DNA of 33,705 nucleotides from JBFGCM01 sp041581135 (GTDB taxonomy: Bacteria > Actinomycetota > Acidimicrobiia > Spongiisociales > UBA5794), in contig JBFGCM010000034.1 in NCBI GenBank assembly GCA_041581135.1, forward strand, positions 1 to 33,705, written 5' to 3'. The notes under the pieces were generated by a model. It did no database searches, had not been told where the DNA came from, and saw only the letters and a list, made by a program, of their open reading frames with translations. Shown one piece after another: positions 17,312 through 25,015 of this stretch; the first letter of the stretch is position 1, and each line of letters starts with the position of its first letter. The translations under genes were made by a program, and so were the position numbers.

Positions 17312-17992
17312 GTGAAGACGATCCTCGTCGTGGACGACGAGCTCAAGATCACCCGTCTCGTGCGTGATTACCTCCACGAGGCGGGCTTCGCCGTGATCGA
17401 GGCGAACGATGGTCCCAGTGCGCTGCAGGCGGCCCGGACCGGTGATCCCGATCTGATCCTGCTCGATCTAGGACTCCCCGGCATGGACGGCTTGGATGTG
17501 ACGAGGACACTGCGCGCCACGTCGATGGTGCCGATCATCATGCTCACCGCTCGCAGCGACGAGTCCGATCGCATCGTGGGTCTCGAATTGGGTGCCGACG
17601 ACTACATCGTGAAACCGTTCAGTCCCCGCGAGGTCGTGGCCAGGGTGAGGGCCTTGTTGCGCCGGGTGGAGGCCACCGACGAAAGCGCAGACGTGCTGGA
17701 GGTGCTCGACGTCGTCATCGATGTTCCCAAGATGCGGGTCACGGTGGCGGGCACCGAGGTGGATCTCACCCCGACCGAATTCCAGATCGTCGAGACGCTG
17801 GCACGCAGCCCAGGCCGGATCTTCACCCGCGCCCAGCTGCTTGATGCGGTCCACGGGGTGTCGTTCGAGTCCTACGAGCGAGCCATCGACGCCCACATCA
17901 AGAACCTGCGCCGCAAGCTCGAGCCAGACCCGAGGCAGCCGCAGTATGTGCTCACCGTGCACGGCGTCGGATACAAATTCACCGATGCGTAA
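17312..17992 (+). CDS. OmpR/PhoB-family response regulator
   Basis: 226 residues from GTG 17312, chosen because the receiver domain (KTILVVDDELKI) begins there; the frame runs open far upstream. The acidic pair Asp8/Asp9, phospho-acceptor Asp52 (LILLDLGLPGMDG), the conserved Thr in MLTARS and Lys in DDYIVKPFSPRE are all present. The C-terminal winged helix has VDLTPTEFQIVETLARSPGRIFTRAQLLDAV and ends with VHGVGYKFTDA. It is the DNA-binding output of the kinase encoded next, whose start it overlaps by 8 nt. Confidence 0.95.
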   Translation: MKTILVVDDELKITRLVRDYLHEAGFAVIEANDGPSALQAARTGDPDLILLDLGLPGMDGLDVTRTLRATSMVPIIMLTARSDESDRIVGLELGADDYIVKPFSPREVVARVRALLRRVEATDESADVLEVLDVVIDVPKMRVTVAGTEVDLTPTEFQIVETLARSPGRIFTRAQLLDAVHGVSFESYERAIDAHIKNLRRKLEPDPRQPQYVLTVHGVGYKFTDA

Positions 17993-19091
17993 CCGGTTCC
18001 ACTCGCACCCACCCTCCTGGTGGCCGGCAGGCGAAGAGTGGCCGCCGCGGCGCGGGCCCGGCGAGGTGGCGTGGTCGGGGTTCGGGCGCCATCTGGCGAT
18101 CCGTGCGCTCGGCTTCTTCGCGTTTCTGATACTGCTCCTGGTCGCCCTGGTGATCGCCATCGCCACCGTGGTGGACGCGTGGGGGGTGCTGGCGGGTCTG
18201 GTGGGCATCGCCGCGACGCTCGTCATCTTCTTCGGCGTGGTGTCCATCGCCGCCGGCTTCATGTGCCGGTCGTGGCAGCCGATCCGGCGTCTCATCGCCG
18301 CGGCGGGGCGGCTGGCCGACGGTGACTACACGGCTCGAGTGGCGCCGACGAACTCGCGCACGATTCGGCCGATCGTCAGGTCCTTCAATGAGATGGCCGA
18401 ACAACTGGAGTCGGCGCGAGAGCAGCGGCGGCGCCTTCTCGCCGACGTCGGCCACGAGCTGCGCACCCCCTTGACCGTGTTGCGAGGTGAGCTGGAGGCC
18501 ATGATCGACGGTGTCCACCCGCCAGACATCGACCACCTCAAACCCATGCTCGACGACATCGAGGTGATGGAGCGGCTCCTCGAGGATCTACGAACCCTCA
18601 GCCTCGCCGAGGCCGGTGCGCTGGCGCTCTATCCGGAGCCGACCGACCTGGGCGTGCTGGTCACCGACGTGGGCCGGTCGTTCGCCCGAGAGGCGGAGCA
18701 CTCGGGCATCGGGGTGCATCTGGCCGTCGCCGACGGGCTGTCCGAAGTGGAGGTGGATCCGGTGCGGATCCGAGAAGTCGTCTCCAACCTCACGGTGAAC
18801 GCCATCCGCGCCATGCCCTCCGGAGGGACGCTGACCCTATCGGTGGTCGCCGCTGACGGCCCCACCATCGAGGTGATCGTCGCCGATACCGGGGTCGGCA
18901 TCGACCCGGATGCGCGAGAGCGGGTCTTCGATCGATTTCACAAGGGGTCCTCGTCGCGCGGTACGGGGCTCGGGCTCACCATCAGTCGGGATCTGGTGCA
19001 TGCTCACGGCGGTGAGATCGCCATGGACAGCGAGCCCGGTGTGGGGACCGTGGTGCGATTTTGGATCCCGGTGGGTGAGTCATCCGCCTGA
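17985..19091 (+). CDS. Sensor histidine kinase with minimal periplasmic domain
   Basis: 368 residues from ATG 17985, overlapping the regulator gene by 8 nt. A Pro/Trp-rich cytoplasmic N-tail precedes two membrane helices (about residues 38-62 and 65-90) with almost no loop, so the stimulus is probably sensed in or at the membrane. A HAMP-like linker (MCRSWQPIRRLIAAAGRLADGDY) leads to the dimerisation helix with phospho-acceptor His157 (DVGHELRTPL). The ATPase domain has the N box (VVSNLTVNAIRAM), G1 (VADTGVGID) and G2 (RGTGLGLTISRDLV). All catalytic boxes are intact. It ends one base from the convergent HMG-CoA reductase stop. Confidence 0.95.
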   Translation: MRNRFHSHPPSWWPAGEEWPPRRGPGEVAWSGFGRHLAIRALGFFAFLILLLVALVIAIATVVDAWGVLAGLVGIAATLVIFFGVVSIAAGFMCRSWQPIRRLIAAAGRLADGDYTARVAPTNSRTIRPIVRSFNEMAEQLESAREQRRRLLADVGHELRTPLTVLRGELEAMIDGVHPPDIDHLKPMLDDIEVMERLLEDLRTLSLAEAGALALYPEPTDLGVLVTDVGRSFAREAEHSGIGVHLAVADGLSEVEVDPVRIREVVSNLTVNAIRAMPSGGTLTLSVVAADGPTIEVIVADTGVGIDPDARERVFDRFHKGSSSRGTGLGLTISRDLVHAHGGEIAMDSEPGVGTVVRFWIPVGESSA

Positions 19092-19092
19092 C

Positions 19093-20631
19093 TCAGCGGT
19101 TGCGCCCGTGCACTTCGTGGCTCGCCACCCAGTCGGACGCGGAGATCGCCGCGGCCAGCGACAGCTCGCCGGCCAGCACGACGCTCGCGACGACTTCGGC
19201 CAGCTTGTCGACGCTGCCGGTACCGTGGCAACCGAGCAACGAGAGGGCCTCGGACTGGGTGGCGAGGCCCGTGCCGCCACCATGAGTAGCAACGATGAGT
19301 GACGGGATCGTGATCGAGAGGTAGAGATCACCCGCATCGGTGAGCTCTGCGTACAGCAGGCCCGCCGACGACTCAGCGACATTGGCGACATCTTGGCCGG
19401 TGGCGATGAACAGCGCGGTGATGCCGTTCGCCGAGTGCAGTCCATTGTTGTTGGCCCCCGCCAGCATGGCACCGATGTTGGCGACCCCGTGATGGAGGGC
19501 CAGGCTCTCGGGTTCCACCCGCATGTGCTCGCGGAGCACGTCTCGTTTGATGACCGCCTCGGCGGTGACGCGCTTGCCTCGCGTTCGCAGGGTGTTGACG
19601 TGGGACGCCTTCTTGTCGGTGGCCAGGTTCGACTCAAGGAAGTAGTGGTCGATGCCCGGGTAGTTGTCGATGATCCAATTGCTGGCGGCGAAGGTGGCCT
19701 TCCCCACGGTGTTCTGCCCGGCGGCGTCACCCGTGGAGAAGTTGAACCGCAGATAGACCATCTTGCTGACCAGGTAGGTCTCGATGTCGAGGAGGCGGTG
19801 GTGGTTTCCGGTGGCCTCGGCCACCTTGCGGATGTCGTCGATGTTGCGCTGCACCCATCGGCCGAACTCGCGTCCGGCTCGAGCGTCGGGGAACACGAAG
19901 ACGGGGGCGCGTTGCATGCGGTCGTCGACCACGCTGGCGGTCACCCCGCCACAGAGACTCACGATCTTCATGCCCCTGCTGTACGAGGCCACCAGCGTTC
20001 CCTCCGTGGTGGCCAGCGGAATCAGGAAGTCCCCCTTGGCGTGTTCCCCGTTGACCGTCAGCGGGCCTGCGAGCCCGACTGGGATCTGCGCCGCTCCGAT
20101 GAAGTTCTCGATGTTCCCCTTGGTGGTGTGCGGATCGAACGAGTACTGCGCCAGGTGGTCGAGTTCGACGCCGGTGTAGGAGTGAACGAAGCGGCGCCGT
20201 TCGCCAACGATCTCGTCGGTGTAGTCGTCGCTGCGGTTCCGGGGGATGCGAACCAGCTGGTGCGGCTGGGAGAGGGAATCGACGACGGAGAAGCTCAACG
20301 TGCCGAAGGGGTCGGTGTGCACCTCGATGTCGAGTGCCACCTTGCCGGCGGGGAGTGCGTCGTGTTCGATGGCCACCTCGAGCACCGCACCCACCGTGAA
20401 CGGCACCGCGGTCTCCGGCGACACGCTCGCTGCCGGGACGCTCGAGCCATCGTCGAGATGCAGGGTGATCTGATCTCGGGTGATGGCGGTTTCCGCCACG
20501 GCCACCGCGCCGATGCCCGTGATGGCGGCATCAGCGAGACGGTTCTTCAACGAGAACTGGATGCCGGCACCCACGTTCTGCAGGCTGCCGTAGGTGTAGA
20601 GGCGCTGAAGCACCGTCGCCGGAATGGACAC
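19093..20631 (-). CDS. Class I hydroxymethylglutaryl-CoA reductase
   Basis: 512 residues from GTG 20631. The catalytic part is class I (eukaryote/archaeon-like): ENFIGAAQIPVGLAGPL, Glu210 in ATTEGTLVAS, the NADPH-binding TGDAAGQN, Lys340 in LATDKKAS, Asp414 in ATGQDVAN and His505 in the C-terminal ASHEVHGRNR. These align with the human catalytic residues Glu559, Lys691, Asp767 and His866. Instead of the eukaryotic membrane anchor there is a soluble, beta-rich stretch of about 130 residues, without a signal or helix. It should make mevalonate from HMG-CoA with NADPH. No other mevalonate-pathway gene is in the window. It follows a two-component system on the same strand by 75 bp and may share its transcript. 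Confidence 0.93.
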   Translation of the reverse strand: MSIPATVLQRLYTYGSLQNVGAGIQFSLKNRLADAAITGIGAVAVAETAITRDQITLHLDDGSSVPAASVSPETAVPFTVGAVLEVAIEHDALPAGKVALDIEVHTDPFGTLSFSVVDSLSQPHQLVRIPRNRSDDYTDEIVGERRRFVHSYTGVELDHLAQYSFDPHTTKGNIENFIGAAQIPVGLAGPLTVNGEHAKGDFLIPLATTEGTLVASYSRGMKIVSLCGGVTASVVDDRMQRAPVFVFPDARAGREFGRWVQRNIDDIRKVAEATGNHHRLLDIETYLVSKMVYLRFNFSTGDAAGQNTVGKATFAASNWIIDNYPGIDHYFLESNLATDKKASHVNTLRTRGKRVTAEAVIKRDVLREHMRVEPESLALHHGVANIGAMLAGANNNGLHSANGITALFIATGQDVANVAESSAGLLYAELTDAGDLYLSITIPSLIVATHGGGTGLATQSEALSLLGCHGTGSVDKLAEVVASVVLAGELSLAAAISASDWVASHEVHGRNR

Positions 20632-20706
20632 TGGGGGAGATCCTCGATCGTTGGCCTACCGATGACTACGGCATCGTGGCTGGAATCTTGAACCCGGATT
20701 CTGCCG

Positions 20707-22059
20707 TCAGCCGGCCGGCAGCGGCAGGGTGACGACGAACCGGGCCCCGCCGTCGGGATCGGCATCGACCCGGATGGTGCCGCCATGCCGATCGATGATC
20801 TCTTTGGTGATGGCCAGTCCCAGCCCGGTGCCGCCCGTCTCGGTGGTTCGCGCCTCGTCGAGGCGGGCAAACCGCTCGAACACGCGCTCGCGGTCCTCGG
20901 CAGGGATGCCCGGTCCGTCGTCGGTCACCGTGACGGTCGCCTCGCCATTGCGTTCCTGCACCGTCACCCACACCTTCGAGGCGTGGGCGACAGCGTTGTC
21001 GGTGAGGTTGCCGAGGGCGCGTGCCAGCTGGGTCGGATCGCCGAGGACCTGGGCGGCGGAGACTCCGCCGAGGTCGATCTCGGCGTCGGTCATCGCCCGG
21101 AGCCGGTCGGCGTCCTGGAGCACGAGGTCATCGAGGTCGACCGGCTCCCGGCGCATCGTCACGGCTCCTGCGTCGCTGCGCGCAAGGTGCAAGAGATCCT
21201 CCACCAACAGCTCCATGTGGGAGACCTCCTCGAGGATGCTCTGCAAGGTGGCCGTGACGTCGGCGCTCTCAGGGTGCCGCAGGTCCACCTCGACTTCGGA
21301 GCGAATGCGAGTCAACGGGCTCCGCAGCTCATGGGAGGCGTCGGCGACGAAGCGCTGTTGCCTGGCGGTGCTTTCACGGATGCGCACCAGCATGTCGTTG
21401 AGCGTCCGGCCGAGGCGATCGACTTCATCACCGGTGCCCGGCGGGGTGATCTGCCCGCCCACGGCGGATCCCCCGATGGCCGCCGCCTGGGCGCGCATGG
21501 CTTCGATGGGGGACAGGGTGCGCCCGACCAGCCACCAGACCATGCCGGCCAGCAGTACCGCGGTCACGGGGATAGCCACCATGAGCGAGGTGCTGAGTGC
21601 CGCCGTGCTCTCTGCAACCTCCTCCATGTTCATGCCCACGTGGAGCGTGACCGTGCCGATCGCCCCTTCCACCGCCCGGCTCAGAATGCGGAAGGAGTCG
21701 TCGTCGCCGGCGGCCTCGGGCACGGTCACGATGCGCTCGGGAGCGCCGGTGTTCATCGCGTCGGCGACGGGACCCACGGAGCCGATCGCCGTGGTGGCGG
21801 CGAGCACGGAACCGTCTGCGGTGACGATCTGCGCCCAGTCCTCGGCGTCACCGGCGAGGGTGGGCGGGACCGCCGCAGACGTGATCAGTGCGCTGAGATC
21901 GTCGGCTCGTTGGCGCAACCCGTCATCGATCGTGGTGGTCAGCTGCCGCCGCTGTGCCACCACCAGAGCCAGGCCGGTGACCACCAAGACGGCAACCACG
22001 GCCACCGTGGCGATGGCGGTGATACGGAATCGGATCGTGCGCGCCCTGCCGTCAGCCAC
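20707..22059 (-). CDS. Sensor histidine kinase
   Basis: 450 residues from GTG 22059, overlapping the regulator stop by 8 nt. The first helix (ITAIATVAVVAVLVVTGLALVVA) is near residues 10-33. A periplasmic sensor segment of about 130 residues follows, then a second helix (LMVAIPVTAVLLAGMVWWLVG). The HAMP domain (LSPIEAMRAQAAAI...DEVDRLGRTLNDML) leads to phospho-acceptor His243 (FVADASHELRSPLTRIRSEVEVDL). The ATPase boxes are N (LGNLTDNAVAHA), G1 (TDDGPGIP), F (FERFARLD) and G2 (GGTGLGLAITKEI). It is complete. The layout resembles the kinases found with PepSY-domain partners, and a PepSY gene lies just upstream of the pair on the other strand. Confidence 0.95.
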   Translation of the reverse strand: MADGRARTIRFRITAIATVAVVAVLVVTGLALVVAQRRQLTTTIDDGLRQRADDLSALITSAAVPPTLAGDAEDWAQIVTADGSVLAATTAIGSVGPVADAMNTGAPERIVTVPEAAGDDDSFRILSRAVEGAIGTVTLHVGMNMEEVAESTAALSTSLMVAIPVTAVLLAGMVWWLVGRTLSPIEAMRAQAAAIGGSAVGGQITPPGTGDEVDRLGRTLNDMLVRIRESTARQQRFVADASHELRSPLTRIRSEVEVDLRHPESADVTATLQSILEEVSHMELLVEDLLHLARSDAGAVTMRREPVDLDDLVLQDADRLRAMTDAEIDLGGVSAAQVLGDPTQLARALGNLTDNAVAHASKVWVTVQERNGEATVTVTDDGPGIPAEDRERVFERFARLDEARTTETGGTGLGLAITKEIIDRHGGTIRVDADPDGGARFVVTLPLPAG

Positions 22060-22729
22060 CGTCGGCCGCCAATCGGTAGCCGGCACCGCGGACGGTCTCG
22101 ATGGCCCGCCTGCCGAAGGGCTCGTCGATTCTCCGCCGCAACCTGCCGATGTAGACCTCGACGATGTTGGGATCGCCCTCGAAGTCGTACTCCCACACGC
22201 CGTCGAGGATCTCGGCCTTGGAGAGCACGTCACCGGCACGGCGCATCAAGAACTCGAGCACGTCGAACTGCCGGGCGGTCAGCTGGATCTCGGCATCGCC
22301 CCGCCAGACCCGGCGCTGGGCCGGGTCCAGCCGCAGATCGCCGGCGCTGAGGGTGGTTTTCGCCCGTCCCCCCGATCGCCGGGTCAAGGCGCGAATACGC
22401 GCCAGGAGGACGGGAAACGAGAAGGGCTTCGTCAGGTAGTCATCGGCCCCTGTGTCCAGTGCCTCTGCTTCGTCGAGCTCGCCGTCCTTGGCCGTCAGCA
22501 TGAGGACCGGTGTCCAGTTGTCCTCGGCGCGCAGGTCGGCACACACCCGAAAGCCGTTCCGGCCCGGCAGCAGGATGTCCAGGATGATGAGGTCGTATGT
22601 GCCCTCCCGGGCCATCCACAACCCGTTGTCGCCGTCGGCGGCGTGGTCCACGGTGTAGTGCTCCGCCTCGAGCCCGCGACGCAGCGCAGCGGCGATCTTG
22701 CGGTCGTCTTCTACGAGCAGGAGCTTCAC
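22052..22729 (-). CDS. OmpR-family response regulator
   Basis: 225 residues from ATG 22729. The receiver has KLLLVEDDRKIAAAL with the acidic pair, phospho-acceptor Asp51 (DLIILDILLPGRNGF), Thr in LMLTAKD and Lys in DDYLTKPFSF. The winged-helix domain has IQLTARQFDVLEFLMRRAGDVLSKAEILDGVWEYDFEGDPNIVEVYIGRLRRRID and ends with ETVRGAGYRLAADGG. It is the partner of the following kinase gene and divergent from the PepSY gene. The 138-bp gap carries paired 11-bp-spaced repeats that are likely binding sites for it. Confidence 0.95.
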   Translation of the reverse strand: MKLLLVEDDRKIAAALRRGLEAEHYTVDHAADGDNGLWMAREGTYDLIILDILLPGRNGFRVCADLRAEDNWTPVLMLTAKDGELDEAEALDTGADDYLTKPFSFPVLLARIRALTRRSGGRAKTTLSAGDLRLDPAQRRVWRGDAEIQLTARQFDVLEFLMRRAGDVLSKAEILDGVWEYDFEGDPNIVEVYIGRLRRRIDEPFGRRAIETVRGAGYRLAADGG

Positions 22730-22776
22730 GTGGCCTCCACCTCAAGTCTCGCACCCGCGGCGGACGGCAACATTGC

Positions 22777-22826
22777 CAACCTGACCGCCGCCTGACAAGC
22801 GATCGCCGGGTCAGGTTGCAGTCAGG
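22777..22826. promoter_or_regulatory. Probable response-regulator operator: two 11-bp-spaced repeat pairs facing each other
   Basis: CCTGAC occurs at 22780-22785 and 22791-22796, exactly 11 bp apart. The complement GTCAGG occurs at 22810-22815 and 22821-22826, again 11 bp apart. The longer arms CAACCTGAC (22777-22785) and GTCAGGTTG (22810-22818) are perfect inverted repeats. OmpR-family dimers are known to bind direct repeats about one helical turn apart. The second pair overlaps the expected -35 zone of the PepSY promoter; TATGTT at 22837-22842 is a plausible -10. Autoregulation of the divergent regulator gene would fit too. Confidence 0.65.
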
Positions 22827-22867
22827 CACCCTGTCGTATGTTGAGAAGAGAACTCGAAGGAGGAGCG

Positions 22868-23191
22868 TTGAAGAAGCGTACGAAGGTGATCGTCTCCAGC
22901 ATCGCCGCCGCGGGCGTGGTGGCGGCAGGAGCGACTGCGGCACTGGCCGGCGGTGGTGACGACAACGAGGTCCCCATCACGGGTGCGGCGCTCGAGCGCG
23001 CCACAGCCGTGGCCATCGAACACACCGGGGGTGGCACCGTCACCGAGACCGAGGTCGGGGACGAGGACAGCTACTACGAGGTCGAAGTGACCCTCGACGA
23101 CGGCTCGCAAGTGGACGTCCAGCTCGACGAGGAATTCAACGTCGTGGGCAGCATGCCGGACGACGAGTCACCCGACGACTCGGACGGCTGA
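22868..23191 (+). CDS. PepSY-domain secreted/membrane protein
   Basis: 107 residues from TTG 22868, chosen because AAGGAGGAGCG lies immediately before it and the protein then starts LKKRTKVIV, a normal signal n-region. The hydrophobic part (IVSSIAAAGVVAAGATAALA) ends near residue 27. The rest is a short PepSY domain: ITGAALERATAVAIEHTGGGTVTETEVGDEDSYYEVEVTLDDGSQVDVQLDEEF, followed by an acidic tail. PepSY proteins act outside the membrane, and some modulate peptidases or sensor kinases. It is divergent from the two-component system and separated by its likely operator, so it is probably a target or a modulator of that system. Confidence 0.85.
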   Translation: MKKRTKVIVSSIAAAGVVAAGATAALAGGGDDNEVPITGAALERATAVAIEHTGGGTVTETEVGDEDSYYEVEVTLDDGSQVDVQLDEEFNVVGSMPDDESPDDSDG

Positions 23192-23228
23192 GCAGCCCGC
23201 AGGATCTCGAGATCAAGCCCGACCACCG

Positions 23229-23256
23229 GCCGGTCGATCCGATGAGATCGGCCGGC
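23229..23256 (+). terminator. GC-rich hairpin after the PepSY gene
   Basis: GCCGGTCGATC (23229-23239) pairs with GATCGGCCGGC (23246-23256), with one U-G wobble and a 6-nt loop. It lies 38 bp after the PepSY stop. There is no T-run after it, so termination would be of the actinobacterial hairpin-only type. Confidence 0.45.
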
Positions 23257-23328
23257 CGGGCCGGCATATGCAGGTCGGTGAGGCCGCCGCTCCGTGAGAT
23301 AGGTCGTTCGACCCAAATCGGGCGTGAA

Positions 23329-23375
23329 CACTATTAGTGGGCAACTTAGACACGTAAAGTGTCGATACTGTGTTC
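23329..23375 (+). promoter_or_regulatory. Promoter with two small inverted repeats, possibly for a leaderless mRNA
   Basis: GATACT at 23364-23369 is a good -10 hexamer only 6 bp before the ATG at 23376, where transcription would start. CACTATTAGTG (23329-23339) and GACAC-GTAAA-GTGTC (23349-23363) are inverted repeats placed at and just inside the core promoter, as expected of repressor operators. No ribosome site lies before the ATG. The -35 is not clear. Confidence 0.45.
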
Positions 23376-23543
23376 ATGAGACGAAAGAAGCGGCGGCTCG
23401 CCAAGGAGCAGAGCGGATTGCTCGGCAAGCTCGACACGCTTGGCTACGAGTTCGAGGACGACGAGGCCGAAGAGGTCGAGGCCCGTATTCGGCGGATGTT
23501 CTACGGCCGCAAGGTGGAGCAGAGGGCCGAGACCGCCAGCTGA
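23376..23543 (+). CDS. Small highly charged hypothetical protein
   Basis: 55 residues, ATG 23376 to TGA 23541-23543. It opens with MRRKKRRLAKEQ, has an acidic middle (EFEDDEAEEVEAR) and ends with RRMFYGRKVEQRAETAS. The first and last parts are basic and the middle is acidic; most of it could be helical. Codon use is normal for the region (third positions mostly G/C). There is no ribosome site, but a -10 element lies just upstream, so leaderless translation is likely. A very strong terminator follows. Function unknown. Confidence 0.6.
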   Translation: MRRKKRRLAKEQSGLLGKLDTLGYEFEDDEAEEVEARIRRMFYGRKVEQRAETAS

Positions 23544-23592
23544 GGCTTGCCAACGAGGGGGGTCATGGGGGATACGTCACCGGCTGACGCGC

Positions 23593-23623
23593 CGGTGCCC
23601 CCGGTGGATCACCGGGGGCACCG
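23593..23623. terminator. Bidirectional terminator between convergent genes
   Basis: A perfect 14-bp stem (CGGTGCCCCCGGTG with CACCGGGGGCACCG) closes a 3-nt loop. It lies between the small plus-strand gene and the minus-strand channel-like gene, so it can serve both. No long T-run follows on either side. Confidence 0.7.
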
Positions 23624-23640
23624 TGCGTGATGCGGTCAGT

Positions 23641-24306
23641 TCAGTGCTGACGCGGCGACAAGTACTTGTGCCACCACTGCTTGGCCGTGTCGATCCCGCC
23701 CACGCCAAATGCGACAGCGAATGCGATACCCGCAGCTGCCACGAGGATCTTCACCACGTCTTCGGCGAAACGGATGTCGAGCAGGTCGAGCGCGGCGAGA
23801 ACACCTGCGAGCAGGATCACCACGCGCACTGCCGTCGGCAGCCACGACACATTGCGACCCTCGGCGTACGGACGCACCAGATCGGCAACGAAGTTGGCCA
23901 CCGCCGCGGCAATGAGCACCAGCACCGCCGCCACGATGATCAGCGGGAGCACCGCCAGCAGCCGCTCCAGCAGATCGACGATTGGCTCGATCTCGAGGAT
24001 GCGGAACACGATCAGCCACAACATCACCAACAGGACCGCATAGATCACCATGGCGGCGAGCCCGGCGGCGGACCGGCCGGACGGTTGGAGCGCCGCAGTA
24101 ATGCCGGCCCGGTCGAACACGTTGCGTACGGCCGGCAGGTCGAGAAGCTTCTGTACCCAGTTACGGACGATCTTCAGGATCCATCGCCCCACCAAGAGCA
24201 CGACGATCGCGACGACGAGCTTCGGGATCCACTCTCCCAGTACTGATCCGACCGACCTGAATGCATCCTGGATACCGTTGATCAACTCGTCCCATGCATC
24301 GGACAT
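23641..24306 (-). CDS. Mechanosensitive-channel-like membrane protein (conserved TM helix type)
   Basis: 221 residues from ATG 24306, with AAAGGGG upstream. Four or five membrane helices: IPKLVVAIVVLLVGRWIL, AAMVIYAVLLVMLWLIVFRI, AVLPLIIVAAVLVLIAAAVANFVADL, VRVVILLAGVLAALDLL and VKILVAAAGIAFAVAFGVGG. The repeated pattern of a helix followed by polar D/N/G residues, the WILKIVRNWVQKLL amphipathic stretch, and the final FGVGGIDTAKQWWHKYL resemble the conserved TM-helix family related to MscS-type channels. The MscS beta-domain is absent. It could form a pore or be an accessory subunit; function is inferred from family likeness only. Confidence 0.82.
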   Translation of the reverse strand: MSDAWDELINGIQDAFRSVGSVLGEWIPKLVVAIVVLLVGRWILKIVRNWVQKLLDLPAVRNVFDRAGITAALQPSGRSAAGLAAMVIYAVLLVMLWLIVFRILEIEPIVDLLERLLAVLPLIIVAAVLVLIAAAVANFVADLVRPYAEGRNVSWLPTAVRVVILLAGVLAALDLLDIRFAEDVVKILVAAAGIAFAVAFGVGGIDTAKQWWHKYLSPRQH

Positions 24307-24463
24307 GTAGCACCCCTTTCTGTGGGTCGCAGAGTTCGCTGCTTGGACCCTGTTGTGCGGCGATAAGTTCCGATCTATCGATGGGTCCTCCGGCCCTCAT
24401 CGCAAGATGACCTGCACGATACGGTCAAGGTGCCCGTCGCGCCACAACCCGAAGGAGTCACCG

Positions 24464-24976
24464 ATGAATGTGCTCGTCGCCTATGCATCCAAGCACGCGG
24501 CCACGGCAGAGATCGCGGGCCTCATCACAGAGCGAATCCGGCGTCGCGGCCTGCAGGTCGAGGAGGCCTCGGTCGACGAGGTCACCACGCTCGAGACGTA
24601 CGACGCCTACGTGATCGGGAGCGCGGTCTACACGGGTCATTGGCTGAAACCGGCGCGTCGGCTGATCGACCGATTCCGGAACGATCTGCCCGGCAAGCCG
24701 GTGTGGCTGTTCTCCAGCGGGCCCATCGGTGAGCCCCCCAAGCCGGATGGAGACCCCATCGAAGTCGGAGAGATCGTCGAGGCGATCGGCGTCCGCGACC
24801 ACCGGGTGTTCGCAGGTCGTCTGGACAAGAGCCTCCTCGGGTTTGGGGAGAGAGCGATGATCACCGCGGTGAAAGCACCCGAAGGCGACTTCCGCGATTG
24901 GGAAGCGATCCGGGAATGGGCCGACGGCATCGCCCAAGAGCTGGCGGAAGCCGCGGATACCACAGCCCCGAGCTGA
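24464..24976 (+). CDS. Flavodoxin-domain protein (HemG-like)
   Basis: 170 residues from ATG 24464 behind GAAGGAG; the frame is open upstream but the flavodoxin fold begins here. MNVLVAYASKHAATAEIAGLITERI is the FMN phosphate-binding loop of the flavodoxin_5 type. Then YDAYVIGSAVYTGHWLKPARRLIDRF and VWLFSSGPIGEPP are the next flavin-contacting strands. These segments resemble the menaquinone-dependent protoporphyrinogen oxidase HemG group, but many such proteins have other redox roles. No haem genes are nearby. The gene is divergent from the channel-like protein across 157 bp in which I see only weak promoter-like sequences. Confidence 0.88.
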   Translation: MNVLVAYASKHAATAEIAGLITERIRRRGLQVEEASVDEVTTLETYDAYVIGSAVYTGHWLKPARRLIDRFRNDLPGKPVWLFSSGPIGEPPKPDGDPIEVGEIVEAIGVRDHRVFAGRLDKSLLGFGERAMITAVKAPEGDFRDWEAIREWADGIAQELAEAADTTAPS

Positions 24977-25015
24977 TCGACCCTGTCCGGGGGCGTGGCG
25001 GCTCGTGGGCGCCGC

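Noticed and set aside
24307..24463. GGACCC...GGGTCC arms as a hairpin or operator between the channel-like gene and the flavodoxin gene
   Set aside because: Only 6-bp arms with a long spacer, likely by chance in GC-rich DNA; no clear promoter geometry supports it.
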